DNA of 23,045 nucleotides from Funneliformis mosseae (Eukaryota > Glomeromycota > Glomeromycetes > Glomerales > Glomeraceae), in the NCBI GenBank assembly GCA_910592005.1, contig CAJVPP010001076.1, positions 1 to 23,045 of the forward strand, written 5' to 3'. Made by a program: the position numbers and the translations under genes. Below, piece by piece: positions 11,312 to 21,388 of the stretch (positions are counted from its first letter, which is position 1; each line of letters opens with the position of its first letter). The notes beneath the pieces are model-generated. The model was not told the DNA's origin. It saw only the letters and a list, made by a program, of their open reading frames with translations, and made no database searches.

Positions 11312-11317
11312 TCAAAA

Positions 11318-11653
11318 ATTTCAGATTAATCTAAAATTTCAGTTTAAATTATTCTAATTAAATGATAATAGATTATTTGATAAAAATAATCAAAATATTA
11401 TTCTTATTGAATGATAAAGGTATTATTTAATAGAAATAAATCAAAATATTATTTTTATTAAACAATAAAATAATATTTAATAAAAATGTTTAAAATTATT
11501 ATTTTTATTAAATAATAAACGTATTGTTTAATGTAATAATTAAAATTATTATTCTCATTAATAATACAATTAAAATAATCAAAAGTTATTTCTATCAAAT
11601 AATATATAATCAAACTGAATTTTCAGATTAATCTGAAATTTTCAGTTCAAATT
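11318..11653. repeat. ~50-bp AT-rich tandem array flanked by palindromic direct repeats
   Basis: Two similar ~33-bp direct repeats (11318-11350 and about 11618-11653), each containing the palindrome-like TTCAGATTAATCT(A/G)AAA, bracket four to five imperfect copies of a ~50-bp unit (about 11368-11600). Each unit has the pattern TATTATTTAATAAAAAT, then ATCAAAATATTATT, then TTATTAAATAATAAA. The units differ by substitutions and small indels. No coding capacity is present. It could be a non-autonomous element or the subterminal repeat region of the hAT element whose transposase remnant lies further right. Confidence 0.55.
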
Positions 11654-12352
11654 AGAATTTTTGTGATCTAAAGTTCAGTTAGATTCAGATTAGCATTTTG
11701 AATTCATAATCTAAATAAATTAAATTAAATTATTCAAAGCTTTATTTATAAAAAAAAATTGAATTGCTTGATAAAAAAAGAATTTAAAAAATATTTTAGG
11801 AGTAACTGATAAATTTTATTTCATAATAAGAGTAACTATTAATAAATCTTAATTATAATTGCTGATAAATATTATAATCTTTCTATTACTTACAAATTAT
11901 ATATTAATGTAATATAGAATTTTTTATAATTAATATAAAAAGATAATTTTCTATCTTATTGTTTTAATTTACTTAAGTAGACTTATATTTACATAAGTAT
12001 ACTAAATTATTATTAATATTAATTTATCCTAGATAATTTCTTATCTAATATAATAATCATTTTTGAAATATTTTTTTTTATGATATTTACAGAAATATTC
12101 ATTTTTTTCATACAAAAAGATAGAATGTTTTTTATAAAAAAATTTGTATAATGATTTAATAAAAAATTAAATTTTACTTTTATATATTAATTATGATTTT
12201 TAAGTTTAAATTTAAGGATAAATATTTTATGAAAGATTAATTTTAAATATATAAATATATCTTTTAATATGTAAAACCTAAAAAATACATTATATAATTT
12301 TGCTTATTTTTCGTATTTTTCTTAATTTCAACTTATCAAATATAATTTATAA
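11654..12352. other. AT-rich stretch without a gene
   Basis: Low-complexity A/T DNA with no open frame or repeat I can support. It may be the decayed 5' part of the neighbouring hAT element. Confidence 0.4.
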
Positions 12353-12806
12353 ATAAAGTTAATATTTTTAAATAAATTTTCATATAAAATAGTAAAAAAA
12401 AAGAACTATTTAAAATTATTAGACAATTATTATATAAAGTTCAATAAAAAATAATGATATTAAACTAAATTTATATTTTTCTATAAAATATAATTATTAT
12501 TTTAAAGTTTTTAATAAAATTATTCTTTTAAAAAAGCAAACTCATCTTAATAAGTGTTTAAATATATCAAATAAAGCCAATATTTTTTAAAATATATTTT
12601 TAATAATTCTTTAGTTTTTTTATATAAAATGGTAAAAAAGAAAACTATTTAGAATTATTAGATAATTATTACATAAAATTCAATAGAAAATAATAAAATT
12701 AAACTAAGTTTATATTCTTTTGCAAAATATAATTATCATTCTAAAGTTTTTAATAGAGTTAGTTTTTAAAAATGCAAATCTATCTTAATAAGTATTTAAA
12801 TATACT
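12353..12806. repeat. ~240-bp tandem duplication, two diverged copies
   Basis: Copy one (about 12353-12570) and copy two (about 12571-12806) align along their length with an offset of about 238-240 bp. Shared landmarks include ATATAAAAT(A/G)GTAAAAAA, AACTATTTA, ATTATTAGA, CAAAATATAATTAT-like and AAAGTTTTTAATA, and finally CTTAATAAGT followed by TTTAAATATA. By eye roughly four fifths of bases match. It lies directly before the hAT transposase remnant and could be part of that element. Confidence 0.7.
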
Positions 12807-12849
12807 AAGTGATTTTAAATTATAAAAACTATTCTAATATAAAATTATA

Positions 12850-14075
12850 TATCCTATAATATCACAAAACATCTTTTAATTAATACAAATACATTTCTTT
12901 ATAAAATAAATAGATCTAAAAACAAATTAAATTAGATAATTTTATTGATAATATTAAGGAAGAAGAATAAGAATTTCTTTAATTTTTACTAATTAAAATA
13001 TTATATTTAGTTGAAGTACTATTTACCTTTATTAATAATCCATTTGTTATTCAATTTTTTTAAATATTTTAAATTATCTTTTAAGCTTTCAAATAAAAAG
13101 AACATTACTAATAAATTATTAAATGAAGTTTATGAAAATGTAAAAATATAAACAGATAAATAAATTTTAAAAGTAATATTCTTTTGATGACTGATCTAAC
13201 ATTAATAGAACATTAGTATAAAATTTTATTATTTATATGTCAAAACCTTTTTTTTTATACTTTTTAGAAGAAGAATCTTATATAGCAGAATGGATTGTAA
13301 ATCAAATAATTTAACAAATAGATATTATTAATATTCAAAAGATTTTAGTAGTTATTACAAATACAACTAATGTAATGAAAATAACATGAAAAATATTAAA
13401 AAAAAATTTAATATTATTTGTCTTAAATATAACTCTCATATTATTAATCTTTTGATATTTTATTATTTGATAAATTAAAGCTATAATTAATAATTCAATC
13501 AATAATAATCTATTTTAGATTTCATCTACAAGTAGCAGCAAAATTGAAACATTAATTTTACTAGTACTTACATGATAGAATATACATCTTAACTATTTTT
13601 AATCACTTCAAAAATCAAGAATTGCTCTTGAATAATTATTGATAAATCCTTTGATTTGTCATAAAATAGATCAAATAATATATTATTAAATGAATTTTAG
13701 CAAATGATAGATTTGATAATTAAAAATTTTAGAACTAATAGTTGTAGTATTAAATTCTTTTGAATCAGATACATCTACTCTTTTAACAATTTATTCATAT
13801 TATAGCAAATTAATAGAACAATTTGATAAATTTTTATGACATTTATCTAAAATATTTAGCAACTTATTCAAAAAAGATGGGTGTATGCATTATCATCCTA
13901 TTATGATGACTGCTTATATATTATATATTAGATCCATGTTTTTTAAAAAGAAAGTAAAAATACAGATTTAGAGGCAACTGGATATTCTGAATTTATAGCA
14001 TTTACTAACAAATTGTTTGATTAGGAGAAATCTGTAACATTGGTTATTGAGCTAGTAAAATTTCGCCAAAAAAGC
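12850..14075 (+). pseudogene. decayed hAT-family transposase (left copy)
   Basis: Stop- and frameshift-ridden pieces follow hAT transposase order. They are NNPFVIQFF and NKLLNEVYENVKI (about 13030-13145), AEWIVNQII and VVITNTTNVMKI (about 13288-13390), the hAT-type NSHIINLLI (13431-13457), SLQKSRIALE and NPLICHKIDQII (about 13600-13680), HPIMMTAYIL with a shifted LDPCF (13895-13937), and DLEATGYSEFIAFTNKLF then ELVKFRQKS (13965-14075). Similarity stops abruptly at about 14075. The C-terminal dimerisation domain (hATC) is absent, so the copy is truncated as well as mutated. The catalytic function is certainly lost. A related remnant lies inverted at 21389-22230. Confidence 0.8.
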
Positions 14076-14180
14076 TTCACCAGGATTTATTCATAGCAAA
14101 ATCAGAAATCGATTACGTAATAATTGCGTTAAAAAGGCAAGAAATTCGTGAGGATATTAACGAATTTAGTATTAATTATA

Positions 14181-14237
14181 TTACGGTTAATTAACGGTTA
14201 AATAACCGGTATAACCAAATCTTAATTAACCGTTAAT
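14181..14237. promoter_or_regulatory. clustered GGTTAA/TTAACC inverted motifs upstream of the CLPTM1 gene
   Basis: About 105-160 bp before the CLPTM1 start codon, TACGGTTAATTAACGGTTAA and, after a 20-odd-base gap with AACCGGT, the inverted TTAATTAACCGTTAA form a cluster of direct and inverted copies of the same hexamer. The arrangement suggests binding sites for a dimeric DNA-binding protein or a cruciform. The link to this promoter is inferred from position only; it could also be the edge of a transposon. Confidence 0.35.
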
Positions 14238-14341
14238 TCTGAGTGTTAACCTTTTTTAGGGCCGCCACCCGTATTACATCAAATCTTTTTTATAAAAACT
14301 CGTTTTTATCGTTTAAATAATTTTTGATCAAATTTATTTAA

Positions 14342-17036
14342 ATGTCTGCAACTGTCCAACCTACAAATAATGAACGTACGAATAATAGTAACATTGACGC
14401 GAATCGAGAATCAACTAATAATAATACAAGACAACAGCAACAGCAGCAACAAGAGCAACCATCATGGCAATCAATAATACAATTAATAATTCGATTTATG
14501 TTAATTTATTATGTCATCGGCTATTTTTTTAAAGGCAAGTTTTCATTTGAATTATGATTAAATATAGTTTTTTATATGAATAAAAAATAATTGATTTTTT
14601 TTATAGGAACAAATAATCCAGCTCCTATTAATACCTCAAAAAGTAATGACAGTCCGAATATTCCAGTTACATCGAATTCTTTTATCCCGTCACATTTATA
14701 TCCATCATGGGAAACGGGTTCAAGTATGGTAAGTTAAAACAACACTAATAATTCACTGTACCTATATTCAAATTTTTTTTTTTTTATTGTTAGGATTTAC
14801 GTGTATACGTTTCAGAAGAGGAGAATTTTACTGATTTCAGAAACCTTGATGTTCTCATATGGCACGCTCCATCTATTCAGCTTGGAAATTGGGATGATGA
14901 AAGAGACATATCAACGGACATTCAAACTTCTGTGGTAACATAACGTATATTTTGATCACATGATTTGTATCATAAACAGTTTATTTGAAATCATCATATT
15001 TTCCTTAATAGAATGTGCGAAATAATGGCACCTTGTATGCACATATCTATCTTACTCTTAATAAGGCTTCTCCAGATCCAACAGATCCAGCATTTCAAGA
15101 AAACATGAGAGTATATCAAAGGAAATGTATTTATCAAATTTTTTTTATTAATAATTTAATAATTGACTTTAAAATACAAATATTTTAACAATTTAATTGA
15201 ATTTATAAGTGCTGACAAGGTATTACCCAAAGCGCAAAGTGATCAAGACAAAGAAACTTATTGGCGGCAGTGATGATGACGAGATTGAAGAAGTTGAAGA
15301 ACATGAAGTAAGATGATTTCTATAAAAATTTTAGCATTAAATTTTACTTAATAAAACTGCTCTATTTTTAGACAAAATCAAGCGAAATCCCGATAGTATC
15401 GTATTGGCATCAGAATCTTACGCTTAATCTCATTTCAGATAATACTGTCCTTCCATATAGTCAATTACCGCCCTTAGTCGCATCACGTAAGTTATTTTTA
15501 ATTGAATATAAACAAATTTTATTGTATTTGCTTATATGTTCCCTTAATAGATATTCAATTGGATAAAACTACCTTACTGGATCCTTCCAGCAAAGCTGGA
15601 TATTATCTTCCAGTTTTATTTGTTAATGATTTCTGGATTCTCAAAGAACACTTGATGCCTATTAATGAAACAGTCGAGTAAGGGTTTTTTAAAAACATAA
15701 TTTATTGCTTTTTAATAAATATTAATAAATATTAATAATGTGCTTATGATATTTAGGGAAGTGCTTTTAAATATTAAATATTATCCTATCTCAATGTGGA
15801 AATTCCAAATATATGTTCAAATGGGAGAATCATTCAGAGCACAAGCAGAAATGATGGGCGGAGATGCACATAGTGAATTTGATGAAATTAAAAGAATGTT
15901 AAGAGAGACAAATCCAATTCTATTAGGTGTAACATTTACGGTATCATTATTGCATAGTATTTTTGAATTCTTGGCCTTTAAAAATGGTTTGTATTTGATT
16001 TTTCAAAAAAAAAAAAAAATAAAAAAAAATAAAATAATTATTCAATAATTTGAAAATATTGCTTATTAGATATTGCTCATTGGAGAAATAAGGAAGAACT
16101 GACAGGAGTCTCAGTCCGATCTATTCTATTGAATATATTCTTTCAGTTAATAATATTTTTATATTTAATGGATAATAATAGCGATACGAGTTGGATGATT
16201 TTGATTGGTCAAGGAATTTCAGTTGCTATTGAAGTATGGAAAATTAAAAAGGCTGTTGATGTTAAAGTTAGTACAATATTATATGATCTTTTACAATATT
16301 TTACTAGAAAAATTAATTAATTTTCTTTAATTTATAGATTAATCCATCTCAAGGATTTTTCAAGTATTCAATAAAATTCGTAGATAAACATAAACTTTCA
16401 GAGAGTGAAGAAAAGACGAAGGAATATGACAGACTTGCTTTTAAATATTTGTCTTGGATAGCTTATCCATTACTTACTTCTTACGCCATTTATAGTCTTG
16501 TTTACAATTCACATAAAAGTTGGTATTCCTTTGTTTTGTCAACTCTTGTCGGGTTCGTTTATGCATTTGGCTTTATAATGATGACTCCACAGTTATTTAT
16601 CAATTATAAACTTAAGAGTGTAAGAAAATATTTTTTAATTTCTTATTTCATAATTTATTAAATTATTAAATCTGTTTATTTTAACATTTTCAGGTTGCGC
16701 ATATGCCTTGGAAAACACTTATGTACAAAACGCTTGGTACATTTGTGGATGATTTGTTTGCTTTTTGCATTAAAATGCCTACTTTACATCGTTTGGCATG
16801 TTTGAGAGATGATGTTGTTTTCTTCGTGTATCTGTATCAAAAATGGAAATATCCAGGTAAGTTTATGTTCGCAAGCTCAAGTTTGAACTTCATTTACGAT
16901 ATTCTAATGATGTTTTCTTTTTTTTTCTTTTGAAGTTGACCATAAGAGAGCGAACGAATATGGGCAGGTTGCGTCTGAAAATCAAATAGATCAAATAGAT
17001 CAAGGATCCCAACCGGAAAGCAAAAAAGATAAATAA
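14342..17036 (+). CDS. CLPTM1: CLPTM1-family multi-pass membrane protein
   Basis: Twelve exons join in frame: 14342-14534, 14607-14728, 14794-14934, 15012-15126, 15210-15307, 15372-15486, 15551-15677, 15757-15986, 16070-16266, 16338-16619, 16694-16856 and 16936-17036, giving 627 aa, a usual CLPTM1 length. The short N-terminal tail is rich in Asn and has seven consecutive Gln. A membrane anchor follows at residues 45-63, then a large luminal or extracellular domain (VYVSEEENF, LIWHAPSIQLGNW, NGTLYAHIYLTL, KRKVIKTKKLIGG, SYWHQNLTLNLISD, INETVE). The C-terminal half has hydrophobic segments near 356-378, 397-414, 420-438, 485-502 and 507-530 with the family signatures HSIFEFLAFKND, SVRSI, FGFIMMTPQLFINYKLKS and DDLFAFCIKMP. 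Animal members act in the ER/Golgi in receptor trafficking, and the relative CLPTM1L scrambles a GPI-anchor intermediate; the fungal role is unknown. Intron 1 appears to use a GC donor. The gene is intact. Confidence 0.95.
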
Positions 17037-17162
17037 ATGTAATTTAATTCATAATCGCATGTCAGGTGAACCAATGATGTATTCAATTTAAACATATTTG
17101 CATGAATATGTATTAATTATTTAATAATGTTAAATCATTATTATATTAATTTGTAAACCTTT

Positions 17163-17197
17163 CAATTTCTATATATTTATAAATTTTATAGAAATTG
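17163..17197. terminator. hairpin between convergent genes
   Basis: CAATTTCTATA (17163-17173) pairs perfectly with TATAGAAATTG (17187-17197) around a 13-nt loop, in the 182-bp space where the CLPTM1 gene and the minus-strand orphan gene converge. Position suggests a role in 3'-end formation on both strands, but AT-rich DNA forms such pairs easily. Confidence 0.3.
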
Positions 17198-17218
17198 TTC
17201 AAATATCTTCTAACTTAA

Positions 17219-17912
17219 CTACATAAACAAATATACATCATCATCTTCCAAATGATGCATGGTATTTGAAGTTTGATTGTTTTCTTTAGATCTCTTGCCA
17301 AATTGATCAATGTTTCGCTCTCCATTATACCATTCAATGGATTCTCCTCCCTTTTTTAAAATTTCATACGAGTGAAGTTCATCGAATTCATCTGTTTATT
17401 TACAATCCAGCGACAATAAAAAAAAGTTATGAAATCATACATTTATTTTTAAACAAGATACAATTTTATTGTTACCTTTGCATTTCAAGTCAATTTCTAC
17501 GTGAAGAAGAGATTATATTAGGATTGATTCAAAACTAAATTATGAAATACATATCGAATTTACCTTCGTCCTTTTCAATTGCGCCTTTAATGACTATCCA
17601 ACCGTCATCATCGTTCGGCCAATCGATATTTTTAATTGAATGAATTGAATTAAAAATTACAGAATGTTGAGATGGTTGTGAAGGAATTGATGTATCAAGT
17701 TGTGGATGATCTTGCGGAGGGGGTGATGATGATGAATGTTCAAAATGGAAATATGAAGGTGACTCGATGATTAATTTCTTTTTTGGACGAATTAAAAGGT
17801 TTTTTTGTTTTGGTAAAATATTTGCTTCTGAAGCTATTTGCTGTAATGCATTTAATGCATTTTTGCGATATGCGCTGAAATCGGGTTCTTTATTATATTC
17901 AAGATGTGACAT
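17219..17912 (-). CDS. unrecognised 180-aa protein, three exons with a 21-nt microexon
   Basis: Exon 1 runs from the ATG at 17912 down to 17564; the open frame extends a few codons upstream but without another ATG. Exon 3 is 17391-17219. Between them, 17496-17476 is flanked by an acceptor (GTAG) and a donor (GTAACA) and adds seven residues (EIDLKCK) in frame. This replaces one 172-nt intron by two of 67 and 84 nt, matching the other introns here. The protein starts MSHLEYNKEPDFSAYRKNAL, has a basic patch (IRPKKKL), a Ser/Pro-rich low-complexity middle (SSSSPPP), an acidic, Trp-containing segment (NIDWPNDDDGWIVIKGAIEKDE) and a charged tail ending DDDVYLFM. No signal peptide, membrane segment or domain is seen. 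I do not recognise the family. Consistent splice sites and frame argue that it is a real gene. Confidence 0.65.
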
Positions 17913-18438
17913 GCTTTTTGTCAAAGCAAAAAAAAGATTGATTTGTTAAATGAAAGAATTAACAAAAAAAATTAATTCGTAGAAGAGAAAAAAAAATATA
18001 TTAATGCAATTTATATGATTACATCGGTCCATCATTGTTTCATCAATGATTTTATTATGTGAAGCTTTTTCATAATTAATCATACTTAAATATTTGGCGG
18101 TTTCTTTTTTATTTGTTTATTTTTTTTTTTTTGGATAACTTATTATTTATTTTATTTTAAAAAAATAGATAGATAATCCGCATTCTTTCTCGTAAAGTGC
18201 ACAAATATATTCGAGAATTTGTTTTTTCTTAATTTTCAAAAATGACGTTAGGAAAGCTTGAAATGATATAACGATTATATTACGAAAGGTTGTCATAAAT
18301 GAACAGATCATAAAATAATTTTTGAAGTAATTAAATTTATTAAGACAGATTCTATTTATCAAAGACAAACAAATTTGGAAGGTTCAGTCGATTTGAATAA
18401 ATAGAGGAATTTAGTAACCAGAAACGAAAATTTGTATC
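17913..18438. other. intergenic space between two minus-strand genes
   Basis: Holds the promoter and leader of the orphan gene and the 3' flank of the kinase-like gene. A short minus-strand frame from an ATG at 18083 (MINYEKASHNKIIDETMMDRC) looks protein-like, but I could not join it in frame to the orphan gene. A 73-codon minus-strand frame at 18147-18368 has no recognisable content. Confidence 0.4.
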
Positions 18439-21136
18439 TTAATAAGGGAAAAGTTCTTCTCCCAAATCTTTAAGAAGATCAAGAGCTCTTTGGTCCTCTT
18501 GCAAACCCGCTAATCTTAAGAAATGTCTGCCCTTTTCTTCATCTATTGTAATACCATAAGTTCCGTTTACATAAACGTTTCCCAATTCAAAGAACGCATT
18601 AGTATTATTATTATGTGCTGCTAGAGTTAAATAACGGATAAATTCTTCGGAATTTTTCAAGGTATTATTTTCTATTAACGATGTTGCATAGTAATATTGT
18701 GCTTCAGGTACTCCTACATCTGCCGCTTGCTTATATAATTCAACAGCTTCATGATGATTTTTTTGTACATGAATCCCATTTTGTAAATAATATGCTTTCC
18801 AATATTTAGCTCGCGAATTTCCAATAGATGCATGTTTATTAAAGCAATCCCAAGCCGTTTCGTGATCTTCTTTTTCATGAGATGTTAAACCTTCGATAAA
18901 TCTAGGTAATGGTTTGACAACCGGAATTAAGTTAGGGTTTGTATTGTTCATTTTTGTTTGGTATTCATTATTATATGCGTTTTCTTGTTCTGGTAAAATT
19001 AGGACTACGGTATCATCATCGTATTTACGAGGTTGTATTTTTTCATCATCATTTTCTCTTTGAGTGAATTGACTATAAAGTTCATCCAACTGCAAAAAGA
19101 TTTTATAAAGTCCTGGACGGAGTGCTGCATCATCTTGCCAAGCTTATAATGTAATTTAGAAAACAATAACTTGTTAGCATTTTATTCAAGAAAAGAAAGA
19201 AACAAAGAAAAAAAACCAATGTCCAATTAATAAAAAAAGAATTTTTCACCAGCTCTGATAATTTTTGAGAAATCTTGTTGTACGCGTGTCTGATTAGGAC
19301 CAAAATTTAGATTTTCTCTTTTTCCTGCCTGTACATGATTTGATATCTTTCTAGAGTTCCAACCTCGATATGGAATTCTATCAAAACAAAGTTCCCAAAG
19401 GAGCATTCCAAAGCTAAAAAAAAAAGTGTTAAAGAAAAGAACCTTAATTAATAGGATACGTTAATAATGTCTATTAATAATACTTACGCTTACCTGAATA
19501 TATCACATTTTGCCGTGTAATAGGAAATTCTTAATTCGTTTTTAAGATGTTCAGGAGCTGCCCAATGTTCGGCAGGATCATCATGTCGAATATAAACTTT
19601 TTCATCGTGCAATGGACGGCAAAGACGGAAGTTCGCAACCTTTGGTTCTAGATTTGCCGTTAACTTATTATAATAATAATGATTATTAAGTATTTTGATA
19701 ACATAAATACACAATTAAGTTGCACTTACGAATATGTTTTCGCATCTTAAATCATAATGGAGAATGTCACTACCATGAAGAAATAAAAGTCCACGACAAA
19801 TCCCAACGGCCATATTTAACTTAGTTGACCAGCTAATTGAGTATTTTTCATACAATCGTTTCAAATTATCTTTTTCTGCCCATTCGAAAACCATTACAAT
19901 GCTTTCTAAAGGTTCCCATTCTAACGCTGAAAGTCCGTGAAACTTTAAAAGATATGGACAATTATTTAATTTATTCATAACAATGAGTTGATCTTGAAAT
20001 TTTTGAGTTTGTGGTGTATCAAATCGTTTACATGCAACTGGAAGTTTTTCTCCCGAGTTTAGCCAATACCTTTTTCTTACATTTCCGCGTTGAGTATTTA
20101 TCCCGGGATTGACATTCTTAATCAATTCCCGAGGAGGAACTGATTTTGATTTAATTTCATTACCGTTATTTTCATTTACATATGATTTTACTAATATAAT
20201 TTCCTCAAATAAGGGATTAACTTGTTGTTTAATCATTGTTACTGGAGATCCAATTTTTTCCAGGAACTACAAGATCGGAATAATTCGAATTAATATTTAT
20301 TAAAATATAAAAGAATAATAAAAAAAAGATAATTCAAATATAATTTAACATACTTTGTTCAAGATATTAATATCATGTTCAACCGCCCTAGTATCTCTTT
20401 TACTCTGTAATTCGTTGTCCAAAGAAATCTCCAAAGGCACCTCAGAAATGACTTTATCAAATTCTCTAGAAATTCGTTCAAACCTTTCTTTAATGGTATT
20501 CGTCGTTTGAAACTTTCTTAAACTCCAAAGGTACGAAATATCAGTAATAAAATGTTGAGCTTTTTTCACAATTGCAAGAAGCTTCATTAAAGAATTATAA
20601 TAATCTTGACTAAGAAAATTTGTTTCAATTTTATCTTTACGACGTTTTAAAGCTTTAATAGGTGCTGCAATACAATCAACTCGATCAAGTAAAGCATTAC
20701 TTATTTGTTTATTAAATTGAGCATATTCATAAGTATTATAAATTCTTCTAATGGCTTCATTAAGTGAGGTAATTAGCGGTGCGTAAGGTTTGACAATTTC
20801 ACCAATGACAGCAGTTTCACCAAGAAGTTGTTTGGCTTTTTCCAATCTTTGACTATTATCAAGTCCATCATATTCTGCTGCTAATATAGCTCTTTGTTCT
20901 TCCATACCATCAATTGCGGCATCGGTTTGAATTGTATCATAAGGTATTTGTGCGTCAACTTGCCCATTCTCTGTCGTAGAAGCATTGAGAAATGGTTGAT
21001 TTTCTTGTGATATATACATAGATTCACTTTGGGAAGGTTGCCCATTCTCTTCGATTATAGATCCATAAATATTCTTTTGCACATGTTGTTCTACGGAAGT
21101 AGGTTTACTTTGAGTATTTTCTCGAAATCCGGACAT
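18439..21136 (-). CDS. MLKL-like helical domain / kinase-like domain / Sel1-repeat protein
   Basis: Five exons join in frame: 21136-20354, 20266-19730, 19663-19494, 19413-19250 and 19142-18439, giving 785 aa. Residues 1-95 are a polar, disordered tail. Residues about 99-266 are helical and resemble the MLKL N-terminal bundle (IVKPYAPLITSLNEAI, KAQHFITDISYLW, NTIKERFERISREFD). Residues about 312-560 are a tyrosine-kinase-like domain. It keeps the ATP-binding Lys341 (VACK), the catalytic-loop Asp433 and Asn438, APE (476-478) and CDIFSFGMLLWEL. It has HYD for HRD and NFR (451-453) for DFG, and lacks a clear glycine-rich loop, so it is probably a pseudokinase or a weak kinase. Residues about 642-777 are about three Sel1 (TPR-like) repeats, which bind proteins (YWKAYYLQNG, EAVELYKQAADVGVPEAQYYYA, FFELGNVYVNG). 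The combination suggests a signalling scaffold, possibly in fungal cell-death or self-recognition pathways; that role is inference. An intron in the 5' leader (about 21199-21145, GTATGT/GCAG) is possible. Confidence 0.93.
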
Positions 21137-21388
21137 ATAAATTGCTGCAAAAGATTAATTTCGCAAAGGATAATTAATTGTAAATCGAGGATTACATACA
21201 GAATGATGGGTTGCTGATCACAACCTTATGAATTACGCCAAATCTATTACTTTTTGATTCAAATCCGAAAATGATTTAGGAAATTAAAAAAAAATTTTTT
21301 ACTATTGTTTATGATTATCAGCACGTAGAGTAATATTTAAATTATTTCATTATCATTTGGATTTTTAATTTTAATATACATACTCCCT

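Noticed and set aside
17767..17949. Plus-strand frame opposite the orphan gene
   Set aside because: Antisense shadow of exon 1 of the minus-strand orphan gene, which has the consistent splice structure.
17940..18083. Short minus-strand frame MINYEKASHNK as a first exon of the orphan gene
   Set aside because: Its best donor (after 18025-18035) has a phase that does not fit the acceptor before MSHLEYNK, so the joined frame breaks. It could still be a leader sequence.
18147..18368. 73-codon minus-strand frame between the orphan and kinase-like genes
   Set aside because: No motif; it lies in the 3' flank of the kinase-like gene and cannot be joined in frame to either neighbour.
20109..20303. 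Plus-strand frame within the kinase-like gene
   Set aside because: Antisense shadow of exon 2 of the minus-strand gene.
21029..21217. Plus-strand frame over the start of the kinase-like gene
   Set aside because: Antisense shadow of exon 1 and the leader.
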